Below, piece by piece: positions 1-6,584 of a stretch of 23,437 bases of DNA. The stretch is taken from positions 1-23,437 of the forward strand of contig JAQBRC010000010.1 in assembly GCA_028286705.1 (NCBI GenBank), given 5' to 3'. The stretch's first letter is position 1; each line of letters opens with the position of its first letter. A program made the translations under genes and the position numbers. The DNA comes from Candidatus Nomurabacteria bacterium. Its GTDB lineage: Bacteria; Patescibacteriota; Minisyncoccia; Phycocordibacterales; UBA9973. Below the pieces are notes generated by a model. It was not told the origin of the DNA. It saw only the letters and a program-made list of their open reading frames with translations, and did not search any database.

Positions 1-217
1 ACAGCTTCTCATAGTTATCATAACCAAATATTGCTCTAAAAATAAGCTCTAGCAGCGATGTAAAAATTTCGTCTATATTTGCCCCGATAGTATATCTATC
101 GACCTTATTTATCGTTACTAAGTGATCGTGCCAAATTTTATAAGACTCTTTTGCTCTAACAAGCACCAAAGGTGTTTGCGGGGGGGGGGTAATGCTTGAT
201 CGTATATGTTTTTCCAT
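1..217 (-). CDS. avd: Avd-like four-helix-bundle protein (DGR accessory), partial, runs off left edge
   Basis: Reading the minus strand from an ATG at 217 gives 72 codons without a stop to the window edge. The segment KIWHDHL (about residues 27-33), then RYTIG (41-45) and an amphipathic helix DEIFTSLLELIFRAI (49-63), matches the Avd/S23 four-helix-bundle family. These small basic proteins bind the reverse transcriptase and template RNA in diversity-generating retroelements (DGRs). The proposed N-terminus is MEKHIRSSITPPPQ, where the prolines come from a C10 tract (G10 on the plus strand, 180-189). The start overlaps the first 12 bp of the divergent RT gene, which is unusual because avd and RT normally point the same way. 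A -10-like TATCTT lies 7 nt upstream of the ATG. A shorter product from a downstream GTG or TTG is possible. The family call is fairly secure; the start is not. Confidence 0.68.
   Translation of the reverse strand, partial: MEKHIRSSITPPPQTPLVLVRAKESYKIWHDHLVTINKVDRYTIGANIDEIFTSLLELIFRAIFGYDNYEKL
180..189. repeat. Homopolymer G10 tract at the avd/RT divergent junction
   Basis: Ten consecutive G residues on the plus strand. On the minus strand they lie inside the first codons of the Avd-like gene (Pro-Pro-Pro). On the plus strand they are 16 nt upstream of the RT start. Tracts of this length are prone to slippage during replication. A gain or loss of one base would frameshift avd near its start. 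It could also be a sequencing or assembly artefact. Confidence 0.9.
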
Positions 218-1183
218 AAATACAAAGATATCATATCAATAGAAAATCTCCTTGTAACATGGGATCGTTTTGTTCGTGGCAAGCGTCATAAGACTGATGT
301 GGTGAGATATCAATCACGGTTATCTGACAATATTGTTAAGCTTCACGGACTTTTGTTTTCCAGAAAGTATGAGCATGGCGCTTATTCCGCCTTTAATATT
401 TCTGATCCTAAGCCGAGAAACATTCACAAGGCTTCAGTCCAAGATCGATTACTTCATCATCTTATCTATAAGGAACTGTATCCATATTTTGAAAATAGAT
501 TTATTTATGATTCCTATTCCTGCAGAGAAAATAAGGGAACGCATCGCGCACTTGATAGGTTCAAGCAGTTTGCTGATAAGGTTTCAAAAAACAATATTCG
601 TACCTGTTACATTTTAAAGTGTGATATTAAAAAGTTTTTTGCCAGCATTGATCATGAAGTACTGATGAATATCCTGAAACGTCATATTGAAGATCCAGAG
701 TTGCATTGGTTGATCCGACAGGTTATCAAGAGTTTTCATACCACTCGACCTGGGGTTGGCTTGCCGTTGGGTAATCTCACATCGCAACTTCTCGTGAACA
801 TTTACATGCACGAGTTCGACATGTTCATGAAGCAGGAACTGCGAGTGAAGTATTATATTCGTTACGCTGATGACTTTGCTATTCTTTCTGATGATAAAAC
901 ATATCTTGAAGAAGTATTGCCAAAGATGGAAGTATTTTTAAATAATAGATTGAAACTGCTTCTTCATGAACATAAAGTCTATATTAAGACTTATGGTACT
1001 GGTGTCGACTTCTTGGGCTGGATACATTTTCCCCATCATCGCCAAATTAGAACTACCACAAAGAGAAAAATTATTACCAAGCTGAAGTGGTATCCAAAGC
1101 CAGAAACAATAAGTTCGTATAGAGGATTGCTTAATCATGGAAACACCCATGATCTTCAGAAAAAAATTGGATTAAAATCGTAG
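206..1183 (+). CDS. DGR-type reverse transcriptase
   Basis: RNA-dependent DNA polymerase of 325 aa, a normal full length for this group. The palm motifs are present: the first catalytic Asp in LKCDIKKFFASID (D140), the motif-4 block GLPLGNLTSQ (185-194) and the catalytic YADD (220-223). LGNLTSQ is diagnostic, because DGR enzymes carry xGxxxSQ where retrons and group II intron RTs have QGxxxSP. The C-terminus (VDFLGWIHFP, then SYRGLLNH) also fits DGR RTs. A stop codon (197-199) precedes the start in frame, so 206 is the first possible ATG, and RT homology begins within a few residues of it. The adjacent Avd-like gene supports a DGR module. No template repeat, variable repeat or target gene is visible here; they may lie to the left. 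Function in mutagenic retrohoming is therefore inferred. Confidence 0.88.
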   Translation: MFFHKYKDIISIENLLVTWDRFVRGKRHKTDVVRYQSRLSDNIVKLHGLLFSRKYEHGAYSAFNISDPKPRNIHKASVQDRLLHHLIYKELYPYFENRFIYDSYSCRENKGTHRALDRFKQFADKVSKNNIRTCYILKCDIKKFFASIDHEVLMNILKRHIEDPELHWLIRQVIKSFHTTRPGVGLPLGNLTSQLLVNIYMHEFDMFMKQELRVKYYIRYADDFAILSDDKTYLEEVLPKMEVFLNNRLKLLLHEHKVYIKTYGTGVDFLGWIHFPHHRQIRTTTKRKIITKLKWYPKPETISSYRGLLNHGNTHDLQKKIGLKS

Positions 1184-1224
1184 TGTAAATTGTAATAAAA
1201 ATGATATTTGTCAAACGGGTATTC

Positions 1225-1255
1225 TATTGTTTTTGGGGTCTAAAAAGTATAGAAT
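1225..1255 (+). promoter_or_regulatory. Likely secDF promoter
   Basis: TAGAAT (1250-1255), overlapping TATAGA, lies 9 nt before the secD ATG, with a poor -35 (TATTGT/TTGTTT) near 1225-1232. The spacing predicts a very short or absent 5' leader. Confidence 0.45.
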
Positions 1256-1264
1256 GACCGCACT

Positions 1265-2608
1265 ATGCTGAAAAGAAGAATTATTGCCCTTGTTGTATTA
1301 GTAGTTGGAATTGTACTCGGATATGCTGTTATACGTTCAGAACAGCCTAATCCGCCAGCCATCCTCGCTCATCACCCATTTGCGCTTGGTTTGGACCTAT
1401 CAGGAGGAACACATCTTGTGTATGAGGCTGATGTAAGTCAGATCTCTGCAGGGGATATTGATACTTCAATGGAATCAGTTCGTGAGGTTATCGAACGTCG
1501 CGTGAACTCATTCGGCGTGTCAGAACCTGTTGTACAGGTACAGTCAGGTGGGTTTGGTGCTGGCAACAGCCACCGTCTTTCAATTGAACTTCCTGGGGTT
1601 ACCGATATCGAAAAGGCAGTTGCCTTGATTGGTCAGACTCCATATTTGGAATTCAAGGTGCAGTCAGATTCTCCTCAGCAGGCAACTGTTGGTGCAGATG
1701 GCAAGGTTAACATTGATGTTACAGGCCAGTTCGTTTCAACTGGATTAAATGGAAAATATCTTCAGCAGACTCGTCTTGTATTTGCGCAGGGAAGTCAGGA
1801 ACCTATCGTTGAACTTCACTTCAACGATGAAGGTGCAAAACTCTTTGCTCAGATTACTAAGGACAATGTTGGCAAGGTTGTTGCCATCTATCTTGATGGA
1901 CAGGTTATCTCAGCTCCTGTTGTTCGTGACACTATCACCACTGGTACCGCTGAAATCTCTGGAGGCTTTACTCCTGAAGAAGCTCGCGCACTGGTGGCAA
2001 GTCTTAACTCTGGCGCATTGCCAGTACCGATTAAGTTGATCTCAACTGAAACAGTTGGTCCTTCACTTGGTGCACAAGCTGCTCATGCTGGCGTTAATGC
2101 CGCACTGATCGGTTTCGGTCTTGTCGCTCTGTTCTTGCTGGTGTGGTATCGCATTCCTGGATTGGTTGCAGTTATTGCATTGGGACTATACGTTGTTATT
2201 ACATTGACCTTGTACAAGCTTATCCCTGTGACTCTATCAGCTGCAGGTATCGCTGGGTTTATTATCTCCATCGGTATGGCTGTTGATGCGAACATCTTGA
2301 TCTTCGAGCGTGCTCGTGAGGAGCGCTTACGAGGAAAGAGCGTGAGCGAGGCATTGAGTGCTGGATTTACACGTGCATGGACTTCAATCCGTGACGCAAA
2401 CACCGCAAGTATCATCATTGCCGTTATCTTGTTCTTCTTCGGAAGTTCATTGATCAAGGGCTTTGCGCTTACATTTGGATTGGGTGTGATCATCAGTCTC
2501 TTGTCCGCTATTACTATCACTCGTCTATTCCTTCGCGCATTGCCAACTCCTACAGCAAGCAAGGCAGGGAAGTTCCTCTTTAGCAGCGGTTTTACTAACT
2601 CAAAATAA
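1265..2608 (+). CDS. secD: Protein translocase subunit SecD
   Basis: Membrane component of the SecDF complex, which uses the proton gradient to help pull proteins released from SecYEG across the membrane. The protein has 447 aa. An N-terminal membrane helix (about 5-22) is followed by the SecD signature LGLDLSGGTHLVYEAD (41-56), the large extracytoplasmic P1 region with ESVREVIERRVNSFGVSEP, and a C-terminal block of several membrane helices containing SIGMAVDANILIFERAREE. Length and order are normal for a compact SecD. secF follows after 4 nt, so the two are surely co-transcribed. I see no Shine-Dalgarno motif before the ATG. Confidence 0.97.
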   Translation: MLKRRIIALVVLVVGIVLGYAVIRSEQPNPPAILAHHPFALGLDLSGGTHLVYEADVSQISAGDIDTSMESVREVIERRVNSFGVSEPVVQVQSGGFGAGNSHRLSIELPGVTDIEKAVALIGQTPYLEFKVQSDSPQQATVGADGKVNIDVTGQFVSTGLNGKYLQQTRLVFAQGSQEPIVELHFNDEGAKLFAQITKDNVGKVVAIYLDGQVISAPVVRDTITTGTAEISGGFTPEEARALVASLNSGALPVPIKLISTETVGPSLGAQAAHAGVNAALIGFGLVALFLLVWYRIPGLVAVIALGLYVVITLTLYKLIPVTLSAAGIAGFIISIGMAVDANILIFERAREERLRGKSVSEALSAGFTRAWTSIRDANTASIIIAVILFFFGSSLIKGFALTFGLGVIISLLSAITITRLFLRALPTPTASKAGKFLFSSGFTNSK

Positions 2609-2612
2609 GTAT

Positions 2613-3518
2613 ATGTTTGTCATTCGTTTTAAAAAATTCTTTATTGGGCTCTCAATCTTCTTTGTACTTGCTGCGATTGCATCGTTTGCAATCTTTAAGT
2701 TGCCATTGGGTATCGACTTTACTGGCGGTTCAGCATTGGATGTTGAATATAGCGGAGCTCGTCCAACAACAGCTGTTGTATCTGCGGCCATTGAGCATGC
2801 TGGCTTTACCAACAGTCTTGTTCAGCCAGTTGGGGAGCATGGGTACATGATTCAGACTCGTGAAGTGTCTGACACCGAACGCGCTGTAATTGTTGCGGCT
2901 GCGGCAAGTGTAGATCCTAAGCAGACAGTTACTCAGACAAGCTTTACCTCTATCGGCCCATCAGTTGGAAAGGAATTGAAAAGCAAATCTATTGCTTCTA
3001 TCATTCTTGTATTGATTGCGATTATCTTGTTCGTTGCGTATGCATTCCGCAAGGTGTCACAGCCAATCTCATCATGGAAGTACGGTATCGCTGTTATCAT
3101 CGCTCTAGTGCATGACATCATCATTCCGGTTGGTGCATTTGCATTGCTTGGACATTTCTATGGTGCACAGGTAGATACATTGTTTATTGTTGCACTGCTA
3201 ACCACTCTTGGCTTGTCAGTATCTGACACTATCGTTGTGTTTGACCGTATTCGTGAACACTTGAATGGATCAAAGGCAAAGATGCCGTTCCCAGAGCTTG
3301 TAGGGGAGAGTCTGTCAGAGACCTTCGTACGCTCTATCAACACCTCTTTTGTTGTGTTGGTGATGGTGATTGCATTGGCAATCTTCGGTCCTGATACTAC
3401 ACGATTGTTTGCCATTACATTGGCAATCGGTATGTTTTTTGGAACATACTCATCGATTTTCCTCGCTTCTCCATTGCTTGTTGTGATGGAAGGTGCTCAG
3501 GATAAAAAGAAAAAATAA
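2613..3518 (+). CDS. secF: Protein translocase subunit SecF
   Basis: Partner of SecD in the inner-membrane SecDF translocation motor. The 301-aa protein opens with a membrane helix (about 7-28), followed by the SecF signature GIDFTGGSALDVEY (33-46). A short periplasmic part and five hydrophobic segments follow. The conserved VSDTIVVFDRIREHL block sits in the second half, equivalent to the DANILIFERAREE block of SecD. The start is 4 nt after the secD stop, with no recognisable ribosome-binding site. A strong intrinsic terminator follows 6 nt after the stop, so secDF is a two-gene operon. Confidence 0.97.
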   Translation: MFVIRFKKFFIGLSIFFVLAAIASFAIFKLPLGIDFTGGSALDVEYSGARPTTAVVSAAIEHAGFTNSLVQPVGEHGYMIQTREVSDTERAVIVAAAASVDPKQTVTQTSFTSIGPSVGKELKSKSIASIILVLIAIILFVAYAFRKVSQPISSWKYGIAVIIALVHDIIIPVGAFALLGHFYGAQVDTLFIVALLTTLGLSVSDTIVVFDRIREHLNGSKAKMPFPELVGESLSETFVRSINTSFVVLVMVIALAIFGPDTTRLFAITLAIGMFFGTYSSIFLASPLLVVMEGAQDKKKK

Positions 3519-3524
3519 GGAATT

Positions 3525-3554
3525 AAAAACCCCCTTGTCCGCAAGGGGGTTTTT
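3525..3554. terminator. Bidirectional intrinsic terminator between secF and the 3560-3796 gene
   Basis: Stem AAAAACCCCCTT / AAGGGGGTTTTT with a 6-nt loop. It has A and T runs on both sides, so it can end transcription from secF (plus) and from the convergent small gene (minus). Confidence 0.93.
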
Positions 3555-3559
3555 ACATT

Positions 3560-3796
3560 TTACACTTTTGATTTCGTAAAGCTTTTTCGTATCAGTTGTA
3601 AGCGTTTTGCTACTACAACTATTGCAATGAACACTGCTGCTCCTACATATGCAGGATGAACTGCTTTTCCGATAAATTGCTGTACTGGAGGGCAAATTGC
3701 TATCAATAAAAATATGATACATAGCCCGGTAAAGTGTATTCGACACTGTTCCATTTTTTGGTCCATCGTTCTTGATTTTTTCTTTATTTCCCTCAT
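3560..3796 (-). CDS. Small hypothetical membrane protein
   Basis: 78 aa. A basic N-terminus (MREIKKKSRTMDQKM) is followed by two hydrophobic stretches (about 23-37 and 51-62) separated by PPVQQFIGKAVHPAY, and a basic tail (KRLQLIRKSFTKSK). A two-helix hairpin protein with both ends in the cytosol is the simplest model. I do not recognise a family. It fills the gap between the secF terminator and the lemA promoter and is divergent from lemA. A second in-frame ATG at 3766 (MDQKMEQ) could be the true start. The membrane-protein composition and exact fit between regulatory signals favour a real gene over a chance ORF. Confidence 0.62.
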   Translation of the reverse strand: MREIKKKSRTMDQKMEQCRIHFTGLCIIFLLIAICPPVQQFIGKAVHPAYVGAAVFIAIVVVAKRLQLIRKSFTKSKV

Positions 3797-3816
3797 TAAA
3801 CCATACGCATGGTTAT

Positions 3817-3844
3817 TTGTAAACTAGATAAACAGTGATATAAT
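3817..3844 (+). promoter_or_regulatory. lemA promoter, near-leaderless
   Basis: TTGTAA (3817-3822), a 16-bp spacer, then a perfect TATAAT (3839-3844). Only 8 nt separate the -10 box from the lemA ATG, so transcription should begin at or next to the start codon. Confidence 0.8.
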
Positions 3845-3852
3845 ACGGACAT

Positions 3853-4404
3853 ATGACATGGATTTTAATCGCACTTATCGTAATAATCGTACTCTGGTTC
3901 TTCTTTACTTATAACTCCCTTATTACTGGCCGTAATCGTTCTGAAGAGGCGTGGGCTGACATTGAGGTACAGCTGAAGCGTCGCTATGACCTTATTCCTA
4001 ATCTAGTTAATACTGTTAAGGGATATGCGTCACACGAAAGCGGTACGCTTGAGAAAGTAACTGAAGCTCGTAACAAGGCTATGGCCTCTCAGGGCACTGC
4101 AGGTGCCGCACAGGCTGAGGGGGAACTGTCAGGTACATTGAAGTCACTCTTCGCACTGTCAGAGGCATATCCAGAGCTTAAGGCTAATACTAACTTCCTG
4201 TCTCTACAGACAGAGCTTTCTGATACTGAAAATAAGATTCAGGCAGCTCGTCGTTTCTATAATGGCAATGTTCGTGACTATAACACCAAGATCGATGTAT
4301 CTCCATCAAACCTTGTTGCTAAGATGTTTTCATTTACCAAGAAAGAATACTTTGATATTGGCGACAATGACGTAGCGCAGCAGCCAGTTGAAGTTAAGTT
4401 CTAG
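3853..4404 (+). CDS. lemA: LemA family membrane protein
   Basis: 183 aa, the usual LemA length. A single N-terminal membrane helix (WILIALIVIIVLWFFF, about 3-18) is followed by the family block NSLITGRNRSEEAWADIEVQLKRRYDLIPNLV (21-52). The rest is the helical coil region with ENKIQAARRFYNGNVRDYN. LemA proteins are membrane-anchored helical bundles with a largely outward-facing body. Their biochemical role is unsettled, but they are often encoded beside HtpX proteases or other stress-related membrane genes, as here. It is the first gene of the lemA-79 aa-htpX operon. The start is fixed by the TATAAT 8 nt upstream. Confidence 0.95.
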   Translation: MTWILIALIVIIVLWFFFTYNSLITGRNRSEEAWADIEVQLKRRYDLIPNLVNTVKGYASHESGTLEKVTEARNKAMASQGTAGAAQAEGELSGTLKSLFALSEAYPELKANTNFLSLQTELSDTENKIQAARRFYNGNVRDYNTKIDVSPSNLVAKMFSFTKKEYFDIGDNDVAQQPVEVKF

Positions 4405-4406
4405 CT

Positions 4407-4646
4407 ATGGAAGGAGCTCCTCAACAAGAAGGTTCTAAAGACCTCAATGCAATCGCCGAAAGCCTGCTTAGAATAGCCGCGGAGGGCATGGGAGGACTTG
4501 ATCATTTCTATGACTATGTAGATAATCTCGAACGGTATATTGCTGGAGAGACTGATGAAAATAGAGTAGAGCACTTTTCTGACTGGTCAGTGGAAGAAAT
4601 GCAACAACTGCTGAATATAATTAATGAAAAAAGAAAAGCGGAATAA
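4407..4646 (+). CDS. Small acidic hypothetical protein between lemA and htpX
   Basis: 79 aa, starting 2 nt after the lemA stop and ending 8 nt before htpX, so it must be translated within the same transcript. The sequence (MEGAPQQEGSKDLNAIAESLL..., then LDHFYDYVDNLERYIAGE and DWSVEEMQQLLNIINEKRKAE) is acidic, soluble and probably all-helical. It has no signal peptide or membrane segment. I do not recognise a family. Operon position suggests a cytosolic adaptor or regulator of the LemA/HtpX pair; this is inference only. Confidence 0.75.
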   Translation: MEGAPQQEGSKDLNAIAESLLRIAAEGMGGLDHFYDYVDNLERYIAGETDENRVEHFSDWSVEEMQQLLNIINEKRKAE

Positions 4647-4654
4647 ATATAAAT

Positions 4655-5554
4655 ATGGCAACACTGTATACACACCGATCACAGAATATTAACAAGACAT
4701 GGCTATTGGTAGCGGTGTTTTTGGCGGTTGTGATTGGGCTTGGATATTTTCTTGCCTATATCTATCAGTCACCAGGTATTCTAACGATTGCGATTGTGTT
4801 TGCAGTATTCATGAATATCTTAGGCTATTGGTATTCTGACAAGATTGCACTTTCAATGGCGAAAGCGGTTCCTGCTGATCCTGCTCAGTATCCTGTATTG
4901 AACAATACTGTTGAGAATCTTGCTATAACTGCTGGTTTGCCTAAACCTGCTGTGTATATTATTCCTGACATGGCTCCTAATGCGTTTGCAACGGGACGTG
5001 ATGCAAAGCATGCTAGTGTTGCTGTCACCCAAGGTCTGCTTGATATGATGACTCAGACAGAGCTTGAAGGGGTATTGGCCCATGAGCTCAGTCACATTGG
5101 CAACAGAGATATTTTGCTGCAGAGCATGGTGGCAGTACTTGTAGGGTTTGTTTCTATTATCGCCAACATCTTCACCAGAAGCTTATGGCTTGGCGGAGGA
5201 CGTCGTGATGATAACGAAGGGCAGGGTGGAAATATTTTAGCTATTGTTGGTATTGTCTTTATCGTCCTTTCTCCAATCATTGCAACACTGATTCAGTTAG
5301 CTATCTCTCGAAAGCGTGAGTACTTGGCTGATGCATCAGGAGCATTGCTCACTCGCTATCCTGAAGGATTGGCATCTGCATTGGAAAAGATTTCTGCATA
5401 TGGCCGTCCTATGAAGACTGCTAATAATGCTACCGCCCATATGTATATTAGCAATCCGTTTGGTGCCAGAGTAGGGAATGGCATTGCCCAGTTGTTCATG
5501 ACACACCCTCCTGCAGAGAAGCGCATTGCTATTCTGCGAGACATGAAGTCTTAA
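4655..5554 (+). CDS. htpX: HtpX-like membrane zinc metalloprotease (M48)
   Basis: Membrane-embedded zinc endopeptidase of the M48B family that degrades misfolded membrane proteins; 299 aa, full length. Two N-terminal membrane helices (about 16-34 and 42-58) come first, then GLPKPAVYIIPDMAPNAFATG (94-114), typical of HtpX. The zinc site is HELSH with H143, E144 and H147, and the third ligand is probably E222 in REYLAD. Two more hydrophobic segments lie at about 153-172 and 193-216. The C-terminal THPP motif is also conserved. It is the last gene of the lemA operon, consistent with a membrane-quality-control unit. Confidence 0.96.
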   Translation: MATLYTHRSQNINKTWLLVAVFLAVVIGLGYFLAYIYQSPGILTIAIVFAVFMNILGYWYSDKIALSMAKAVPADPAQYPVLNNTVENLAITAGLPKPAVYIIPDMAPNAFATGRDAKHASVAVTQGLLDMMTQTELEGVLAHELSHIGNRDILLQSMVAVLVGFVSIIANIFTRSLWLGGGRRDDNEGQGGNILAIVGIVFIVLSPIIATLIQLAISRKREYLADASGALLTRYPEGLASALEKISAYGRPMKTANNATAHMYISNPFGARVGNGIAQLFMTHPPAEKRIAILRDMKS

Positions 5555-5555
5555 T

Positions 5556-5585
5556 TTGCGAAAGTAGGCAAGTGTAGGGTAGAAT
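5556..5585 (+). promoter_or_regulatory. Candidate promoter for the 39-aa peptide and tRNA-Ser
   Basis: TTGCGA (5556-5561), an 18-bp spacer, then TAGAAT (5580-5585), giving an 18-nt gap before the small ORF. It is the nearest plausible promoter for the tRNA gene as well. Confidence 0.4.
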
Positions 5586-5603
5586 CAAGAAAACCGGATC
5601 GCA

Positions 5604-5723
5604 ATGAAAAAGATAGCTTTGTTTGTTCCTAGGTCTATTGGTAATGCCATAACCTATTTCTTGGTGTTTGTTACTGTGCTAATGTTTGCTTCCGTTTCGA
5701 CATATTGTAAATGGAAATACTAA
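5604..5723 (+). CDS. 39-aa putative membrane peptide
   Basis: ATG to TAA, 39 codons. The peptide begins MKKIALFVPR, continues with a strongly hydrophobic stretch (about 16-32, AITYFLVFVTVLMFASV) and ends in a polar tail (STYCKWKY). That is the layout of a single-pass small membrane protein. It sits between htpX and a perfect palindrome, with a candidate promoter upstream. I do not recognise it. Chance ORFs of this size exist, but a basic start, one hydrophobic helix and flanking signals make it plausible. Confidence 0.4.
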   Translation: MKKIALFVPRSIGNAITYFLVFVTVLMFASVSTYCKWKY

Positions 5724-5726
5724 ATT

Positions 5727-5752
5727 AAAGAGGCCACCATGGTGGCCTCTTT
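5727..5752 (+). terminator. Perfect 26-bp palindrome, intrinsic-terminator-like
   Basis: AAAGAGGCCACC followed by ATGGTGGCCTCTTT is an exact self-complementary sequence with a short T run on either strand. It ends only 4 bp before the tRNA. It may terminate the upstream transcript, or fold in a tRNA precursor as a processing signal. Confidence 0.7.
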
Positions 5753-5756
5753 ATAC

Positions 5757-5843
5757 GGAGGATTCGCATAGCGGTCTAGTGCGCTCGCTTGGAAAGTGAG
5801 TAAGGTGTCAAAACCTTCAGGAGTTCGAATCTCCTATCCTCCT
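5757..5843 (+). tRNA. tRNA-Ser (anticodon GGA)
   Basis: Acceptor GGAGGAT (5757-5763) pairs with ATCCTCC (5836-5842). The anticodon arm is CTCGC-TTGGAAA-GTGAG with anticodon GGA at 5791-5793. The long variable arm AAGGT...ACCTT is typical of serine tRNAs, and the T arm is AGGAG-TTCGAAT-CTCCT. It reads UCC and UCU. The CCA end is not encoded, since the sequence after the acceptor is TCAC. The discriminator base is therefore U, whereas bacterial tRNA-Ser normally carries G. Confidence 0.95.
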
Positions 5844-5848
5844 CACGT

Positions 5849-5885
5849 AAAAAAAGCCCCTTTCATAATTATGAGAAGGGCTTTT
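5849..5885. terminator. Bidirectional terminator after tRNA-Ser and the 5891-6433 gene
   Basis: Imperfect stem AAAAAGCCCCTT / AGAAGGGCTTTT around a loop with ATAATTAT. It follows the tRNA on the plus strand and, on the minus strand, lies 6 nt beyond the stop of the exported-protein gene. Confidence 0.8.
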
Positions 5886-5890
5886 GGCTC

Positions 5891-6433
5891 TTACTTTACT
5901 ATTTGAAATTCATTCTGAGATAGTGCAGCTTCAATTGATATCTCGCCGTAATTTATTGTTCCCGGTAGTTTGAAGAACGCATAACCAAACTTTGGTCCAA
6001 ACATTGTTTTGCCGGTATATGATACGCCGGTAATAGTTAGTTTTTGTCCAGCAAAGTCGCCGGCTACCAGGCAATCAGTATTAGGGTTAAGGCTGTTGTG
6101 AAAATTAACAAGGGTATATCTCACGCTGTATAACCTGCCGTCCATTTTCGTTGCCCTGTTAAGTGTAATAACATCGCCAACCTTTAACGCGACCTTACCA
6201 TCTAATGAAAGGTATCCGATTACGTTTTTTCCTTCCTTAATGGGCTTGCCATAGGTTGAAGGATCTGGTGCTGCCACTGTTGTTGCTTCACCGGACGGGG
6301 TACTTGGTTGGGAGGTATTGCTGGCCAAGGTTTGTTGTTGTGCAAAGACACTACTAGATACAGATAATGTTACCAGTAGTAACAATACGGCAAATTTCTC
6401 AAACCTGCCGTAGAAGGGTTTGAATGTAGTCAT
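5891..6433 (-). CDS. Exported hypothetical protein
   Basis: 180 aa with a clear Sec signal peptide: basic start MTTFKPFYGRFEK, hydrophobic core FAVLLLLVTLSVSSS, then a likely cleavage VFA|QQQ near residue 31. A Ser/Thr/Pro/Ala-rich linker (about 32-62) follows, then a domain of about 115 residues rich in Gly, Val and aromatic residues, with predicted beta character (NVIGYLSLDGKVALKVGDVITLNR, KFGYAFFKLPGTINYGEISIEAAL). It has a single Cys in the mature part. I do not recognise the family. It is a stand-alone gene with its own promoter (TTGACA at 6507-6502) and terminator. Export is well supported; function is unknown. Confidence 0.78.
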   Translation of the reverse strand: MTTFKPFYGRFEKFAVLLLLVTLSVSSSVFAQQQTLASNTSQPSTPSGEATTVAAPDPSTYGKPIKEGKNVIGYLSLDGKVALKVGDVITLNRATKMDGRLYSVRYTLVNFHNSLNPNTDCLVAGDFAGQKLTITGVSYTGKTMFGPKFGYAFFKLPGTINYGEISIEAALSQNEFQIVK

Positions 6434-6479
6434 TTTTATTTGATTTTAAAGGTGTTTAGAAATTAAACTATTTAAATTA

Positions 6480-6507
6480 ATACTACTACACTTATATAAA
6501 ATGTCAA
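6480..6507 (-). promoter_or_regulatory. Promoter of the exported-protein gene
   Basis: On the minus strand, TTGACA (6507-6502), a 16-bp spacer and TAGTAT (6485-6480). An AT-rich leader of about 40 nt precedes the ATG at 6433, so this gene, unlike many neighbours, has a real 5' leader. Nothing else is evident in 6434-6552. Confidence 0.55.
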
Positions 6508-6552
6508 TAAAAAAGAATTAAAGTATTATTGAACTTCAAACGCTCCTCATGT

Positions 6553-6584
6553 AAAAAGCCGCCCCTATTCAGGGGGCGGCTTTT
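6553..6584 (-). terminator. Intrinsic terminator that contains the stop codon of the 6565-6981 gene
   Basis: Stem AAAAGCCGCCCCT / AGGGGGCGGCTTTT with a 4-nt loop and T runs on both sides. The minus-strand gene ends inside it: its last codons (KPPPE) form one arm and the TAG lies at the loop. Confidence 0.93.

Noticed and set aside
1184..1264. Template repeat of a DGR downstream of the RT
   Set aside because: The gap is only 81 bp, AT-rich, and shows no similarity by eye to any other stretch in the window; it holds the secD promoter.
2083..2562. 159-aa open frame antisense to secD
   Set aside because: It lies entirely within secD on the opposite strand, has no promoter-like spacing and no recognisable domain; secD is certain.
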